From a virus: DNA of 58,472 bases. A program made the position numbers and the translations under genes. Below the pieces are notes generated by a model. That model was given only the letters and a program-made list of their open reading frames with translations, did not search any database and had not been told where the DNA came from. Shown here one piece after another: positions 47,647-56,495 of the stretch. Position 1 is the stretch's first letter; each line of letters starts with the position of its first letter. The DNA lies in IMG/VR virus record IMGVR_UViG_3300043468_000545, positions 1 to 58,472 of that record. The stretch is one strand, 5' to 3'.

Positions 47647-50004
47647 ATGTCAACATTAACAAACGATCTAGCCAGACTTGCAAATAGTGCTAACGTATTA
47701 GCGACTGCTATTACGGTAAATTCTAGTGCTATTACTTCTGTTAATGTTGGTGGTATTGCTATCAATTCTTCTGGTTTTAGTGGAGTTGCTAATCAGGCAA
47801 CATATGCTAATGGGTCTTTTACTAATACATTCACTGTAGGAACAGCAGCTTATTTCGTTGCTAATGGTAATATTGGGTTTGGGCAGAATAATCCTATTTA
47901 TCCTTTAGATGTTTATAAAAATGACTTAGGCGTTATAAGAGTTGGAGGCGGTTCAGGCACAAACCAAGGTGGCGCTTTTTATATAAAATATGCTAACGTT
48001 TCTTCTAATGAAACGTTAGCAGCATTCGGTGATGGCGCTAGAATCGTCGGAGGAACACCCGATCAGATTGTTACACTATATACTGGCATTGTACCATTAA
48101 ATTTTCACGTAAGTGGATCGGAACGCCTACGTATTTCAACCAATGGCAATATTGGGCTTGCTGCATGTACTACTCCAATAGCTCGTTTTGATGTCGGCTC
48201 TGTGACTGTAGCAAATACTCCAATGATGGTATTGGCTAGACCTTCTGGCGGCGATGTTAATTTCAATCTAGCAGCAAGTTCTGGATCAGGCACAGCAGTA
48301 AACACAGAATTTTGTAGATTAGGATTGTTATATTCTAATAATATTCATAATGCTGGTATAGGTTTTTATCGTGGAAACGATACCACTGGCGGTTATATGA
48401 CATTTAATGTCAATAACTGGGCAGAAGCTGTACGTATCGCTGCTAATGGTAATGTTGGTATTGGGACTAGTAATAATACAGCTAAATTTGCTGTTCAAGA
48501 ACTTGGACTTTCTGTGTTTAAAACATCTGTTAATTTGGTTACAGAATACACTGTGAACACTTCTGCTACGAGTTTATTTGATCATGATTTTTATGGAGGC
48601 GTTGCTGGTGGTAGTGGTTTTTATCGCATAAGAAAAGCTGGCGGAACTTTTGCATCTCCTACTCTCGTATCATCTGGTTCTGTTCTAGGTCGTTGGGGAG
48701 CTATGGGTTATGATGGCACACAGTTCCTAGATGCTGGTTTGATTAGAGTTGCAACTGACGGTACGCCAGCATCAAACAATATGCCTGGTGCTATTGAATT
48801 TTGGACAACAGAAACATCGACTCTGTCGCAAAAAATGAAAATTTCTGCCAATGGTAACGTTGGTATTGGAATTACTAATCCGCAAACTAAATTACATATA
48901 ATAAAAGATTTTGCTGCAAGTAGTCCTGAGTTTACAGGCGCACAACCTATGAAAAAAAGATGGGTGGCGACTGTCAGTCAAGGACCTAATGGTCATACTT
49001 ACAAAATTTGCACCATATCAAGGGATCCTATTAATTGGGGCGAACAGAGTCCAATAGAAATTATTGCAAGAAACACTTATTATGCTGGAGGATCATATTC
49101 AAGATGGGTATTTACGCACGGATATGGTATAGCTCCTTCTTTGGTATGCGTTGAAACTGGTGGCATTTCTGGTAACATTCCTAATCTTTATCTAGGATCA
49201 GAAGTAACAGTCAATAGTAATTTAAGATATACTCCTATATTCTGCGATTCTCCTTACTATAGACAATTTAATTTTGAAATTAGTCATAATTACCAAGAAG
49301 TATCTTCTATAACTGCTGCAAATCAAATTTTATTTGATAATACATATACTGCTAATTCTAGTGCTACGATGTATAGCGGTAATATGACGCTTGCTCCTAA
49401 TGGTGGAGGCGTTATTGTTAATGGAACTTCTTTTCTTTCTGGAATGAGTGGAACTTTTGCAGTAGGATCAGGTAGACAAATATCTATCGATGGCGGCAAC
49501 GGCGGAGAAATTCGTTTCAAAGGCGATACTGGTGGATGGGCGATGGGTTCATATGCTATTGGTAGTTCCGGAACCAATAGAGGTGGGTTTGGTTGGCTCG
49601 GCGGCGTAGACAGCGTTAGTTATTATTGGGTAGCAACAGCTTATAATGGCACTGGAGTTCAATTATCATATGGCGGTAATTCTTGGTCAACACTATCTGA
49701 TTTAAGAGATAAAAATGTATATAACAATATTGAAAACGCTCTTGATAAAATCAGTTCAATAAATTCAGTATATTATAACTATAAAACAGACGAAGAAGAT
49801 ACGCCTCGTCGTGTAGGTTTTATAGCTCAAGAAGTTCAAGCAGTTTATCCTGAAGCGGTAACAGAAATTCAGAGAGAAATTGATAATCCAACCGAAGAAA
49901 CTAAACGCCTTAGTTTGTCTTATACTGATATGATTCCTCTGCTTCTTCAGGCTATTAAAGAACTCAAAGAAGAGTTTGACGAATACAAAAGAACGCACCC
50001 CTAA
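47647..50004 (+). CDS. tail fibre with C-terminal S74 self-cleaving chaperone, 785 aa
   Basis: Residues 1-75 are an Asn/Ser-rich attachment-like region. Three GNIG/GNVGIG turns follow. Residues about 420-660 form a large receptor-facing domain. The last 107 residues are a peptidase S74 intramolecular chaperone: SDLRDK with Ser684 and Lys689, then RRVGFIAQEVQAVYPEAV, then a coiled coil. In this family the chaperone trimerises the fibre and cleaves itself off before the Ser. So the mature fibre is probably 683 residues plus a released 102-residue chaperone. Late-type motifs flank the gene. Confidence 0.88.
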   Translation: MSTLTNDLARLANSANVLATAITVNSSAITSVNVGGIAINSSGFSGVANQATYANGSFTNTFTVGTAAYFVANGNIGFGQNNPIYPLDVYKNDLGVIRVGGGSGTNQGGAFYIKYANVSSNETLAAFGDGARIVGGTPDQIVTLYTGIVPLNFHVSGSERLRISTNGNIGLAACTTPIARFDVGSVTVANTPMMVLARPSGGDVNFNLAASSGSGTAVNTEFCRLGLLYSNNIHNAGIGFYRGNDTTGGYMTFNVNNWAEAVRIAANGNVGIGTSNNTAKFAVQELGLSVFKTSVNLVTEYTVNTSATSLFDHDFYGGVAGGSGFYRIRKAGGTFASPTLVSSGSVLGRWGAMGYDGTQFLDAGLIRVATDGTPASNNMPGAIEFWTTETSTLSQKMKISANGNVGIGITNPQTKLHIIKDFAASSPEFTGAQPMKKRWVATVSQGPNGHTYKICTISRDPINWGEQSPIEIIARNTYYAGGSYSRWVFTHGYGIAPSLVCVETGGISGNIPNLYLGSEVTVNSNLRYTPIFCDSPYYRQFNFEISHNYQEVSSITAANQILFDNTYTANSSATMYSGNMTLAPNGGGVIVNGTSFLSGMSGTFAVGSGRQISIDGGNGGEIRFKGDTGGWAMGSYAIGSSGTNRGGFGWLGGVDSVSYYWVATAYNGTGVQLSYGGNSWSTLSDLRDKNVYNNIENALDKISSINSVYYNYKTDEEDTPRRVGFIAQEVQAVYPEAVTEIQREIDNPTEETKRLSLSYTDMIPLLLQAIKELKEEFDEYKRTHP

Positions 50005-50011
50005 ATAAATA
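50004..50011 (+). promoter_or_regulatory. late-type promoter AATAAATA
   Basis: Begins at the last base of the stop of the S74-type fibre, 24 bases before the 1591-residue fibre. It is followed by A/T-rich DNA and an AAGGGATAA ribosome binding site. Confidence 0.5.
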
Positions 50012-50035
50012 AAAACTTTTTCGTTAAGGGATAAA

Positions 50036-53000
50036 ATGGCACAGAACAGAGAATTAGGCGAACTTGGTCAGATAGTAACTGTCAACACTGCTTCTGAAAG
50101 CATTAACGTTGGCAATACTGTCATCCATACCAGCGGTATTACTGTTGGTAATACTTCTCTACATAGTAATGGTATTACTATTGGGGGAGTTAATGTAAAC
50201 GGTTCTTCTTTCTCTGGCACTTCCAATAACACTTTATTTGTTGGTTCTGTTTCTGCTGCTAATGTTGTATCAAACGCACAATTACAGTCTAATCTTGCTA
50301 ATTATTTGCCATTAACAGGTGGTACTATTACTGGCGATTTAATTGTTACTGGTACTACTTTTAGTGTCAATACAACAACTCTTGACGTCAAAGACCTTAA
50401 CATCACAGTCGCTAAAGGAGCAGCTTCGGCGGCTGCAGCTAATGGTGCTGGTATTACTGTTGATGGTGCATCGGCTACTCTCACATATGATAATGTTGGC
50501 AATACTTGGACCTCTAGTATTGGGCTAAAATCAACTAATCTAACGACTACAACTAATACAGTTACTATCGGAACATCAACTTACTTTTTGTCTAATGGTA
50601 GCGTAGGTATTGGAACGACAACTCTCGCCAGTACCAAGCTCGTTGTGAATGGTAACATTGCAACAATCGGCGGTGCAGCATCGGGTATCTCTCAAGCTGC
50701 CGGAACATTCTATTACGATATCGCTAATGATTATGCGGTAATTTCCTCTCTCTACAATGGCGTCGCGTGGAAACCTTTTGTTGTTCGTTCTGCTGGGATG
50801 TATTTTAAAACCAGCTCTGACGTTGAGGCCATGCGTATTGATAATGCTGGTAACGTAGGTATTGGAACTGCACCAAATCCTGCGTGGAAAGTCGTTGTTG
50901 ATAGCTCTAGTCTTTTCGGATCCGGATTATACGACTGCAGAAGTAATACAAACTTCCCGGTAGTTGGAACAAACAGAACAAGATCAGGAACAACTTCCGT
51001 TCAATCTGGTGACATTCTTGGTCGTTTTATGTTATCCGGTTGGACTGGAACTTCAACAGCAGGCGCTCATATTGAGGGTATTGCATCTGGAACAATATCA
51101 AATACGGCCTTGCCGATTGACATGCGTTTTTCAACAGTTCCTTCTGGTTCTGTTGTAGCATCAGAACGAATGAGAATAACAGCGGATGGTAATGTTGGTA
51201 TTGGGACCAGCAGTCCGACAAATTTGCTCCATTTGAAGAAAACAGGGCAGTGTTACCTCGATGTCGAAGGTTCTACTCAATCTGGTTTTATCTTAAGAAG
51301 AGGTGATGGAAGCAATGGTTATGCGATTCTTCGCTCTCTCCTTAATGACAATTCTCAAAACTTTGCCATTTATGATAGCGTAAACGCTGCAACAAGATTT
51401 TATATCAATAACAGTGGTGGTGTAGGAATTGGAACAACTACTTTTTCGGTGGGTTCAACGCTTGAGGTTGCAGGAAATGCATACTTAACTACTCCAACAT
51501 ACGCCTTTCTTGGTGTTAATAGCGGGACCGTCCAAGCGCAATTTGCAGCGAATGCCGGTGGCACAGTTGATGTGCGTGCTGTATCAAACCATCCTATGAC
51601 GTTCTTCACGAATAACGCTGAACGTATGCGTATCACCAGCGGTGGTGACGTTGGTATTGGTACTAGTACAATAAATGCTCGTCTTGCTCTTGGTGCGCTT
51701 GTATCAAATAAATTGTTTTCTCTTTATGACGACGGTACCAATCAATATGGCATGGGCATTGCTGGTTTTCAATATAGGTTGTTTGCTGCGGACAACGCTA
51801 GTGTTTGCTTAGGACAATATAACCGTGGAACAGACACATTCACTGAACGTATGCGAATTGATGCCTCGGGTAACGTTGGTATTGGCACCAATTCTCCCGC
51901 ATACAAACTGGACGTAGCAGGAGCGGCTAAAGTTGGAACAACAGCTAATCATACATTAAGATTTGGTGAACTAGGAACTTTAATTAGCGCAGACACTCAT
52001 TTATCGCATAATTTTTATTATAATTCCGGATGGGCTGTTATAAACACAGCGGTTCCTTCTTCTTCAATAAAATTGGGGTCGACTACATCTAATCAAATTG
52101 AATTTTTGTATGCTGCAGCTAACTCTATTGCAATATCTTCTTCGTTTTCGTTCAATAGTGCTGGAGTAGGGCAGACTTCCGGTTCTTGGCGTTCTCCGGT
52201 ATTCTATGATTCGGATAATACTGCATATTATGTTGATGCTGCTTCAACATCGAATCTAAATGGTCTGACCATAAACAGCGCCCTAACAGGTTTGGGCGCT
52301 AACTTTACTAATGATATTAGAATTTATAGAAATGGCGCAACGAATCAAGGCGTTATCTATTTTGCACAAACTGGTGACTATTATCTACACTGGACTAGTT
52401 CAAACTTTTATTTCAATGGTGGTTTTCTTCAATCAACTGGTTCTATGCGTTCGCCAATTTTTTATGATTCTGATAATACTGGATATTATGTTGATGCTGC
52501 TTCAACATCGAATCTAAACCAATTGCAAGTGATTGGTCTAACTGTAGGACAGGGTCAGACATCATCAACTATCACAATGTTTGATAGTGATAACGGAAAC
52601 AGATTCATTCATGCTAATTCAGGTAGATTAGGATTCTTGAATCTTGCTGCGGATGGTTGGTGGGCATGGAATGATAATGCTGGAAATTGGTTCTCTGCTT
52701 CTTCTATGCGTTCGCCGATCTTCTATGATTCGGATAATACTGCTTTTTTTGTTGATGCAGCATCAACATCGAATATGCATCAAATCAATGCTGGTGGTGG
52801 CACTCAAATTGTTCCTTCGCCAGGTTCTGGCGTCGCTTGGTTTAGCACAGCAGCATATGGTGTGTCACAAGGCGATAATAGAACCCATTTTGGTTATAAT
52901 GCTAGCGGAACCTATGTAAATTATATTCGTGGCTCCTATACCGAAATACATGGCGACGCACGATCACCAATCTTTTACGATTCAAATAATACAGGCTATT

Positions 53001-54811
53001 TTATTAATCCTGATGGAACATCTGTTCAGGTAAGTATTGACCTTAGAGGTAAAATTAATTTTCCGTCAGGTTCAGGCGGTGGTACTACTTTCTCTGCCAA
53101 TCATTACAGTATGGGTGAAGATATTGCTAATGGTGGATGGTCACATCCTCATTACTCGGACTTGATTATTGGTTACCATACCGGTATTCGTATTGGCGCT
53201 CATTACTCTGGTGTAAGATTCTATAGTGATTCACCAACAACGGATGCTAACAATGATGGAAATGGAGATAATGGTGAAACACTAATCATGACTGTTGGCG
53301 GTCATGCTGGTAGTCATTCTTTTGTTATTGCACATGCCTCAATGCGTTCACCAATCTTCTATGATTCGGATAATACTACATATTATACTGATCCTGCTTC
53401 TGGTTCAAGATTAGGAGGATTAGTAACATTCGATACTGCTTATGGTTCTTCGCGCCTACAAGATGGTATGGGGTTTGTTATTAATGGTAATTATACTAAT
53501 GGTCTATATAGTCATAGATTTAGAAAATGGGATGAAGGTAATGGCGTTCCTATGTATGTTCAATACACAACTGGAACTATCGGAACTTGGACTAATATAG
53601 CAAAATTTGGACCAGGTGGTAACGGAGAAACAGCAGAATTTTCAGTTTTTGGTTTTGGTTATGCCACTGGTTCGTGGCGAGCACCAATCTTCTATGATTC
53701 AGATGATACAGCACGTTTTATCGATCCTGCTAATGGAGGATTCAATCTTGTTGGCGGTACTAGTAATAGAGTTTCGTTTATATGCAACGATTCAGGTATC
53801 TTTGTAGGAAATGCCGAAGGTAATGGCGTCAATCATGTCAGACTAGGTGCAGCATGGGGCCGCCCAGGAGTTTACTCTCCAACGTATTTGAGTTTGATGG
53901 CAGATGGTAGTCAATATATTGAATTTGTTACAAATAATGTTCAAAGAGGATACGTTAATAATTCTTCGGATTTATATATCTATGGTTCTATGAGATCTGG
54001 TTCGTTTATTGATAATAACGATAGTGCTTGGTATGTAGATCCAGCAGGGTATACAAGAATTTCTGCTCTCCAATCCATTGGTACTAGTGGTAACTGGAAT
54101 ACAGATTTCCAAAATACTCCTAGTAATGGACTTAGATATACTGGAGACTTGAATAGCGGAACAAACTGTCCTACCGGTGGCGGCTGGTGGTTTCTACAAA
54201 ACTATCGCCACTCTAACTCTTCTAATTTTTGGGGCGTGCAGGTTGCTTGGGGTTGGGAAGATAGAGCCAACGAACTTTATACTAGAAACGTATCTGGAAA
54301 TAGTTTTGGCGGTTGGACTAGATATTGGAACTCTGCTAATGCTCCCGGCGCAATTCTACAAGTTCAGCAAACTCATTGGAGTGGAGTAGCTACTGTAGCA
54401 TCATCGTCGTTTGTTAATCATCCTAATCTTTCTGTATCAATTACACCAAGATCAACCAGCAGTAGAATTTTGATTATGGTTTCAATGCAAGCTACTGTTT
54501 ATAATCTAACCACACAATTAAGATTTACTAGAAATGATACACCTATTGGTATTGCGGATGCTGCTGGTTCAAGAGTTCGATCTACCTTTGGCGCTTTACC
54601 AACTATCGGAGACGGCAATCATCAATGGAATCCGTGGAATTTTCAGTTTCTAGATTCACCAGGAACAACCGCTGCTCTGACATATAGAATACAGTTGAAA
54701 ATGCAGGGTGGTACAACCGCATATCTCAATCGTTCTATTAATGATGCTGACAACACAGATTGGGCGCAGAGAACAACATCTACTATAACTGTTATGGAGA
54801 TTGCATCGTGA
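50036..54811 (+). CDS. giant tail fibre protein with repeated FYDSDNT modules, 1591 aa
   Basis: N-terminus NRELGELGQIVTVNTASESI, then beta repeats and LPLTGGTITGDLIVTG-type segments. Five or more GNVGIGT turns lie in residues 170-640. Residues about 715-1350 carry about seven modules opening with RSPIFYDSDNT.YYVDAAS. Residues about 1340-1435 look like a pyocin-knob-type region (GWWFLQNYRHSNSSNFWGVQ). The C-terminal 140 residues form a beta sandwich (RSTSSRILIMVSMQATVYN). No S74 domain. Probably the main long receptor-binding fibre. Its stop overlaps the next start. Confidence 0.8.
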   Translation: MAQNRELGELGQIVTVNTASESINVGNTVIHTSGITVGNTSLHSNGITIGGVNVNGSSFSGTSNNTLFVGSVSAANVVSNAQLQSNLANYLPLTGGTITGDLIVTGTTFSVNTTTLDVKDLNITVAKGAASAAAANGAGITVDGASATLTYDNVGNTWTSSIGLKSTNLTTTTNTVTIGTSTYFLSNGSVGIGTTTLASTKLVVNGNIATIGGAASGISQAAGTFYYDIANDYAVISSLYNGVAWKPFVVRSAGMYFKTSSDVEAMRIDNAGNVGIGTAPNPAWKVVVDSSSLFGSGLYDCRSNTNFPVVGTNRTRSGTTSVQSGDILGRFMLSGWTGTSTAGAHIEGIASGTISNTALPIDMRFSTVPSGSVVASERMRITADGNVGIGTSSPTNLLHLKKTGQCYLDVEGSTQSGFILRRGDGSNGYAILRSLLNDNSQNFAIYDSVNAATRFYINNSGGVGIGTTTFSVGSTLEVAGNAYLTTPTYAFLGVNSGTVQAQFAANAGGTVDVRAVSNHPMTFFTNNAERMRITSGGDVGIGTSTINARLALGALVSNKLFSLYDDGTNQYGMGIAGFQYRLFAADNASVCLGQYNRGTDTFTERMRIDASGNVGIGTNSPAYKLDVAGAAKVGTTANHTLRFGELGTLISADTHLSHNFYYNSGWAVINTAVPSSSIKLGSTTSNQIEFLYAAANSIAISSSFSFNSAGVGQTSGSWRSPVFYDSDNTAYYVDAASTSNLNGLTINSALTGLGANFTNDIRIYRNGATNQGVIYFAQTGDYYLHWTSSNFYFNGGFLQSTGSMRSPIFYDSDNTGYYVDAASTSNLNQLQVIGLTVGQGQTSSTITMFDSDNGNRFIHANSGRLGFLNLAADGWWAWNDNAGNWFSASSMRSPIFYDSDNTAFFVDAASTSNMHQINAGGGTQIVPSPGSGVAWFSTAAYGVSQGDNRTHFGYNASGTYVNYIRGSYTEIHGDARSPIFYDSNNTGYFINPDGTSVQVSIDLRGKINFPSGSGGGTTFSANHYSMGEDIANGGWSHPHYSDLIIGYHTGIRIGAHYSGVRFYSDSPTTDANNDGNGDNGETLIMTVGGHAGSHSFVIAHASMRSPIFYDSDNTTYYTDPASGSRLGGLVTFDTAYGSSRLQDGMGFVINGNYTNGLYSHRFRKWDEGNGVPMYVQYTTGTIGTWTNIAKFGPGGNGETAEFSVFGFGYATGSWRAPIFYDSDDTARFIDPANGGFNLVGGTSNRVSFICNDSGIFVGNAEGNGVNHVRLGAAWGRPGVYSPTYLSLMADGSQYIEFVTNNVQRGYVNNSSDLYIYGSMRSGSFIDNNDSAWYVDPAGYTRISALQSIGTSGNWNTDFQNTPSNGLRYTGDLNSGTNCPTGGGWWFLQNYRHSNSSNFWGVQVAWGWEDRANELYTRNVSGNSFGGWTRYWNSANAPGAILQVQQTHWSGVATVASSSFVNHPNLSVSITPRSTSSRILIMVSMQATVYNLTTQLRFTRNDTPIGIADAAGSRVRSTFGALPTIGDGNHQWNPWNFQFLDSPGTTAALTYRIQLKMQGGTTAYLNRSINDADNTDWAQRTTSTITVMEIAS
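52190..54050 (+). repeat. about seven repeated modules in the giant fibre gene
   Basis: Module starts lie near 52190, 52448, 52706, 52960, 53342, 53676 and 53990. Each contains a variant of RSPIFYDSDNT.YYVDAAS. The first three are almost identical at DNA level over about 70 bases; the last is more divergent. Spacing is 250-380 bases. Confidence 0.8.
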
Positions 54812-55158
54812 TAGCTAAAGCATTAGAAAAACTAGGTATAAATTATGTTCTTTCAGGAGAACCCACAAATGAACAAGAATTTAATTCTATGTTTAGAGTT
54901 ATTGTGGGCGAAGACGAACATGGTAGCGCCATTCTATCTGATGATCCTGCTAAATTTGGTATTACATGGAATGAACTTTGTATCGCTGCGCAAAATGCCA
55001 AAGATGAATTTGATTCTAAGGAATATCAACGTCTAAGAGCCTCTGAATATCCAGATTTCAAAGATTATCTTGATGGTGTGGTTAAGGGCGATCAGGCACA
55101 AATTCAGGCTTATATTGACGCTTGTTTGGCAGTTAAAGATAAATATCCAAAACCATAA
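54808..55158 (+). CDS. fibre-associated protein with XkdW-like C-terminus, 116 aa
   Basis: GTG 54808 overlaps the previous stop (GTGA) and has GGAG upstream, so it is preferred to a TTG-started extension from 54760. The C-terminus (RLRASEYPDFKDYLDGVVKG, then KDKYPKP) is the pattern of XkdW-like and tail-fibre-accessory proteins: an EYP..xDyLD segment and a terminal kYPkP. The N-terminal half is acidic alpha/beta. Likely an assembly or attachment partner of the giant fibre. Confidence 0.65.
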   Translation: MIAKALEKLGINYVLSGEPTNEQEFNSMFRVIVGEDEHGSAILSDDPAKFGITWNELCIAAQNAKDEFDSKEYQRLRASEYPDFKDYLDGVVKGDQAQIQAYIDACLAVKDKYPKP

Positions 55159-55173
55159 TAAGAGGAAAATAAA

Positions 55174-55551
55174 ATGGCAGTTACATATACATGGAAAGTG
55201 ACCGGTCTCAAAACAACTACGATAAATAATACGTCAGATGTTGTAGTCCAGACATACTGGGAGAAGATTGGCAAAGACGGAGAGATTGAAGGCAAATTTT
55301 CAGGCGCTACTCCATTTACCGCCAATTCTATGCCAGCAGGAACAACATTCATACCGTTTTCTGAATTGACAGAAGAAGATGTTCTAGTGTGGATCAAAGC
55401 AGTTGTGGTTGGTTCTTATGAAGAACATGTCAACTCTCGAATTCAAAAACAGATTGACGAAAAGAAAAACCCAGTGATAGATGCAACACTACCATGGGCT
55501 CCAGCAAATACTGTTGCAAACACTACAACAAATACTACAGCAAATACTTAA
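55174..55551 (+). CDS. DUF7936-like small tail protein, copy 1, 125 aa
   Basis: A beta-rich start (AVTYTWKVTGLKTTTI), then VVVQTYWEKIGKDGEIEGKF, a FSELTEEDVLVWIKAVV helix and the terminal LPWAP motif, are shared with the genes at 55758 and 56100. The tail after LPW is an Asn/Thr repeat (NTTTNTTANT). The family accompanies fibre genes in T4-like phages; its role is not known. AGAGGAAAATAAA is the ribosome binding site. Confidence 0.7.
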   Translation: MAVTYTWKVTGLKTTTINNTSDVVVQTYWEKIGKDGEIEGKFSGATPFTANSMPAGTTFIPFSELTEEDVLVWIKAVVVGSYEEHVNSRIQKQIDEKKNPVIDATLPWAPANTVANTTTNTTANT

Positions 55552-55564
55552 TAGGAGAAATAAT

Positions 55565-55744
55565 ATGGATAAGAATGTAAAACTTGAATTGACAATTGAC
55601 CAGCTTAATGTTGTTATGCTCGGACTTTCTAAGTTACCATTAGAAACAGTTCTAGCAACTTTTACAGAAGTGCAGAAACAAGCTGATGCTCAACTAAGAG
55701 GCCCAAGACCCGAAGGCCCTCTTTCTGATAAAGTAATTAACTAA
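55565..55744 (+). CDS. small conserved protein, 59 aa, paralogue of the gene at 4444
   Basis: Matches the product at 4444 over the first 40 residues (VKLELTIDQLNVVMLGLSKLP), with a different Pro/Gly-rich tail. ATG 55565 follows TAGGAGAAATAAT; a longer frame from 55481 overlaps the upstream gene and lacks a ribosome binding site. It lies between two DUF7936-like copies, suggesting a small-gene cassette. Confidence 0.65.
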   Translation: MDKNVKLELTIDQLNVVMLGLSKLPLETVLATFTEVQKQADAQLRGPRPEGPLSDKVIN

Positions 55745-55757
55745 AAGGTTATCACAC

Positions 55758-56084
55758 ATGGCTATTTCATACGAATGGATTATTTCACAACTAGAATGCT
55801 ATCCGGAAAAAGATAAGAAAAAAGATGTAGTATTCACAGTGCATTGGAGATATGCAGCCAAAGACGGTGAATATTATGCAGATGTTTATGGTTCTCAGGG
55901 TCTTAACGTCGACAATTTAAAAAATTTCACAGCATATTCAGATTTAACTAAAGAAGATGTTGTTGAATGGTTGGAAGAAACTATGGGCGAAGAAAAGATA
56001 GAAGGATTTCAGTCATCTTTAGCGTCAGCTATAGATAATTTAAAGAATCCTCCAGTAGTAACTCCGCCTCTACCTTGGGCATAA
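55758..56084 (+). CDS. DUF7936-like small tail protein, copy 2, 108 aa
   Basis: Same layout as copies 1 and 3: AISYEWIISQLECYPE start, VVFTVHWRYAAKDGEYYADV, YSDLTKEDVVEWLEETMG helix and PPLPWA at the C-terminus. It is the most divergent copy, about a quarter identical by eye. AAAGGTTATCACAC precedes the ATG. Confidence 0.7.
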   Translation: MAISYEWIISQLECYPEKDKKKDVVFTVHWRYAAKDGEYYADVYGSQGLNVDNLKNFTAYSDLTKEDVVEWLEETMGEEKIEGFQSSLASAIDNLKNPPVVTPPLPWA

Positions 56085-56099
56085 TATAAGGAGTTTAAG

Positions 56100-56465
56100 A
56101 TGCCTTTAACATACACATGGAATATTAAAAACATAAAAACCATGAAAGACGAATCTGGCGAAGATTTGGTTTCTGAAATTTATTGGGTTAAAACTGGCAA
56201 AGATTCAAAGGGCGTTGAAGGTTCTTTCGAAGGAGTTGTTTATGCTAATTCTATTCCAGTATTAGAGGAAGAAGAATCTAAGTTTATCCCTTACAAAAAA
56301 TTAAAAGAAGAGAATGTTCTTAATTGGGTCAAAAAAGTAGTTTCTTGTTACGAAGATCACATTGACAGAACTATTCAGAAACAGATTGATGAACAGAATA
56401 ATGTATTAGTTGACTCTCCTTTGCCATGGGTTTCTTCTGCTAAATCAGAAAAAACGTCTAAATAA
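56100..56465 (+). CDS. DUF7936-like small tail protein, copy 3, 121 aa
   Basis: Closest to copy 1: PLTYTWNIKNIKTMKDESGE, IYWVKTGKDSKGVEGSFEGV, IPYKKLKEENVLNWVKKVV, and RTIQKQIDEQNNVLVDSPLP followed by W. The C-terminus is a short Lys/Ser tail. AAGGAG upstream is a strong ribosome binding site. Confidence 0.7.
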   Translation: MPLTYTWNIKNIKTMKDESGEDLVSEIYWVKTGKDSKGVEGSFEGVVYANSIPVLEEEESKFIPYKKLKEENVLNWVKKVVSCYEDHIDRTIQKQIDEQNNVLVDSPLPWVSSAKSEKTSK

Positions 56466-56495
56466 TAAAAACAATACCATAGGGGATAGGGAACC

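Noticed and set aside
50005-50030. Possible terminator after the S74-type fibre
   Set aside because: The flanking CCC/GGG segments do not make a continuous stem; no T run follows.
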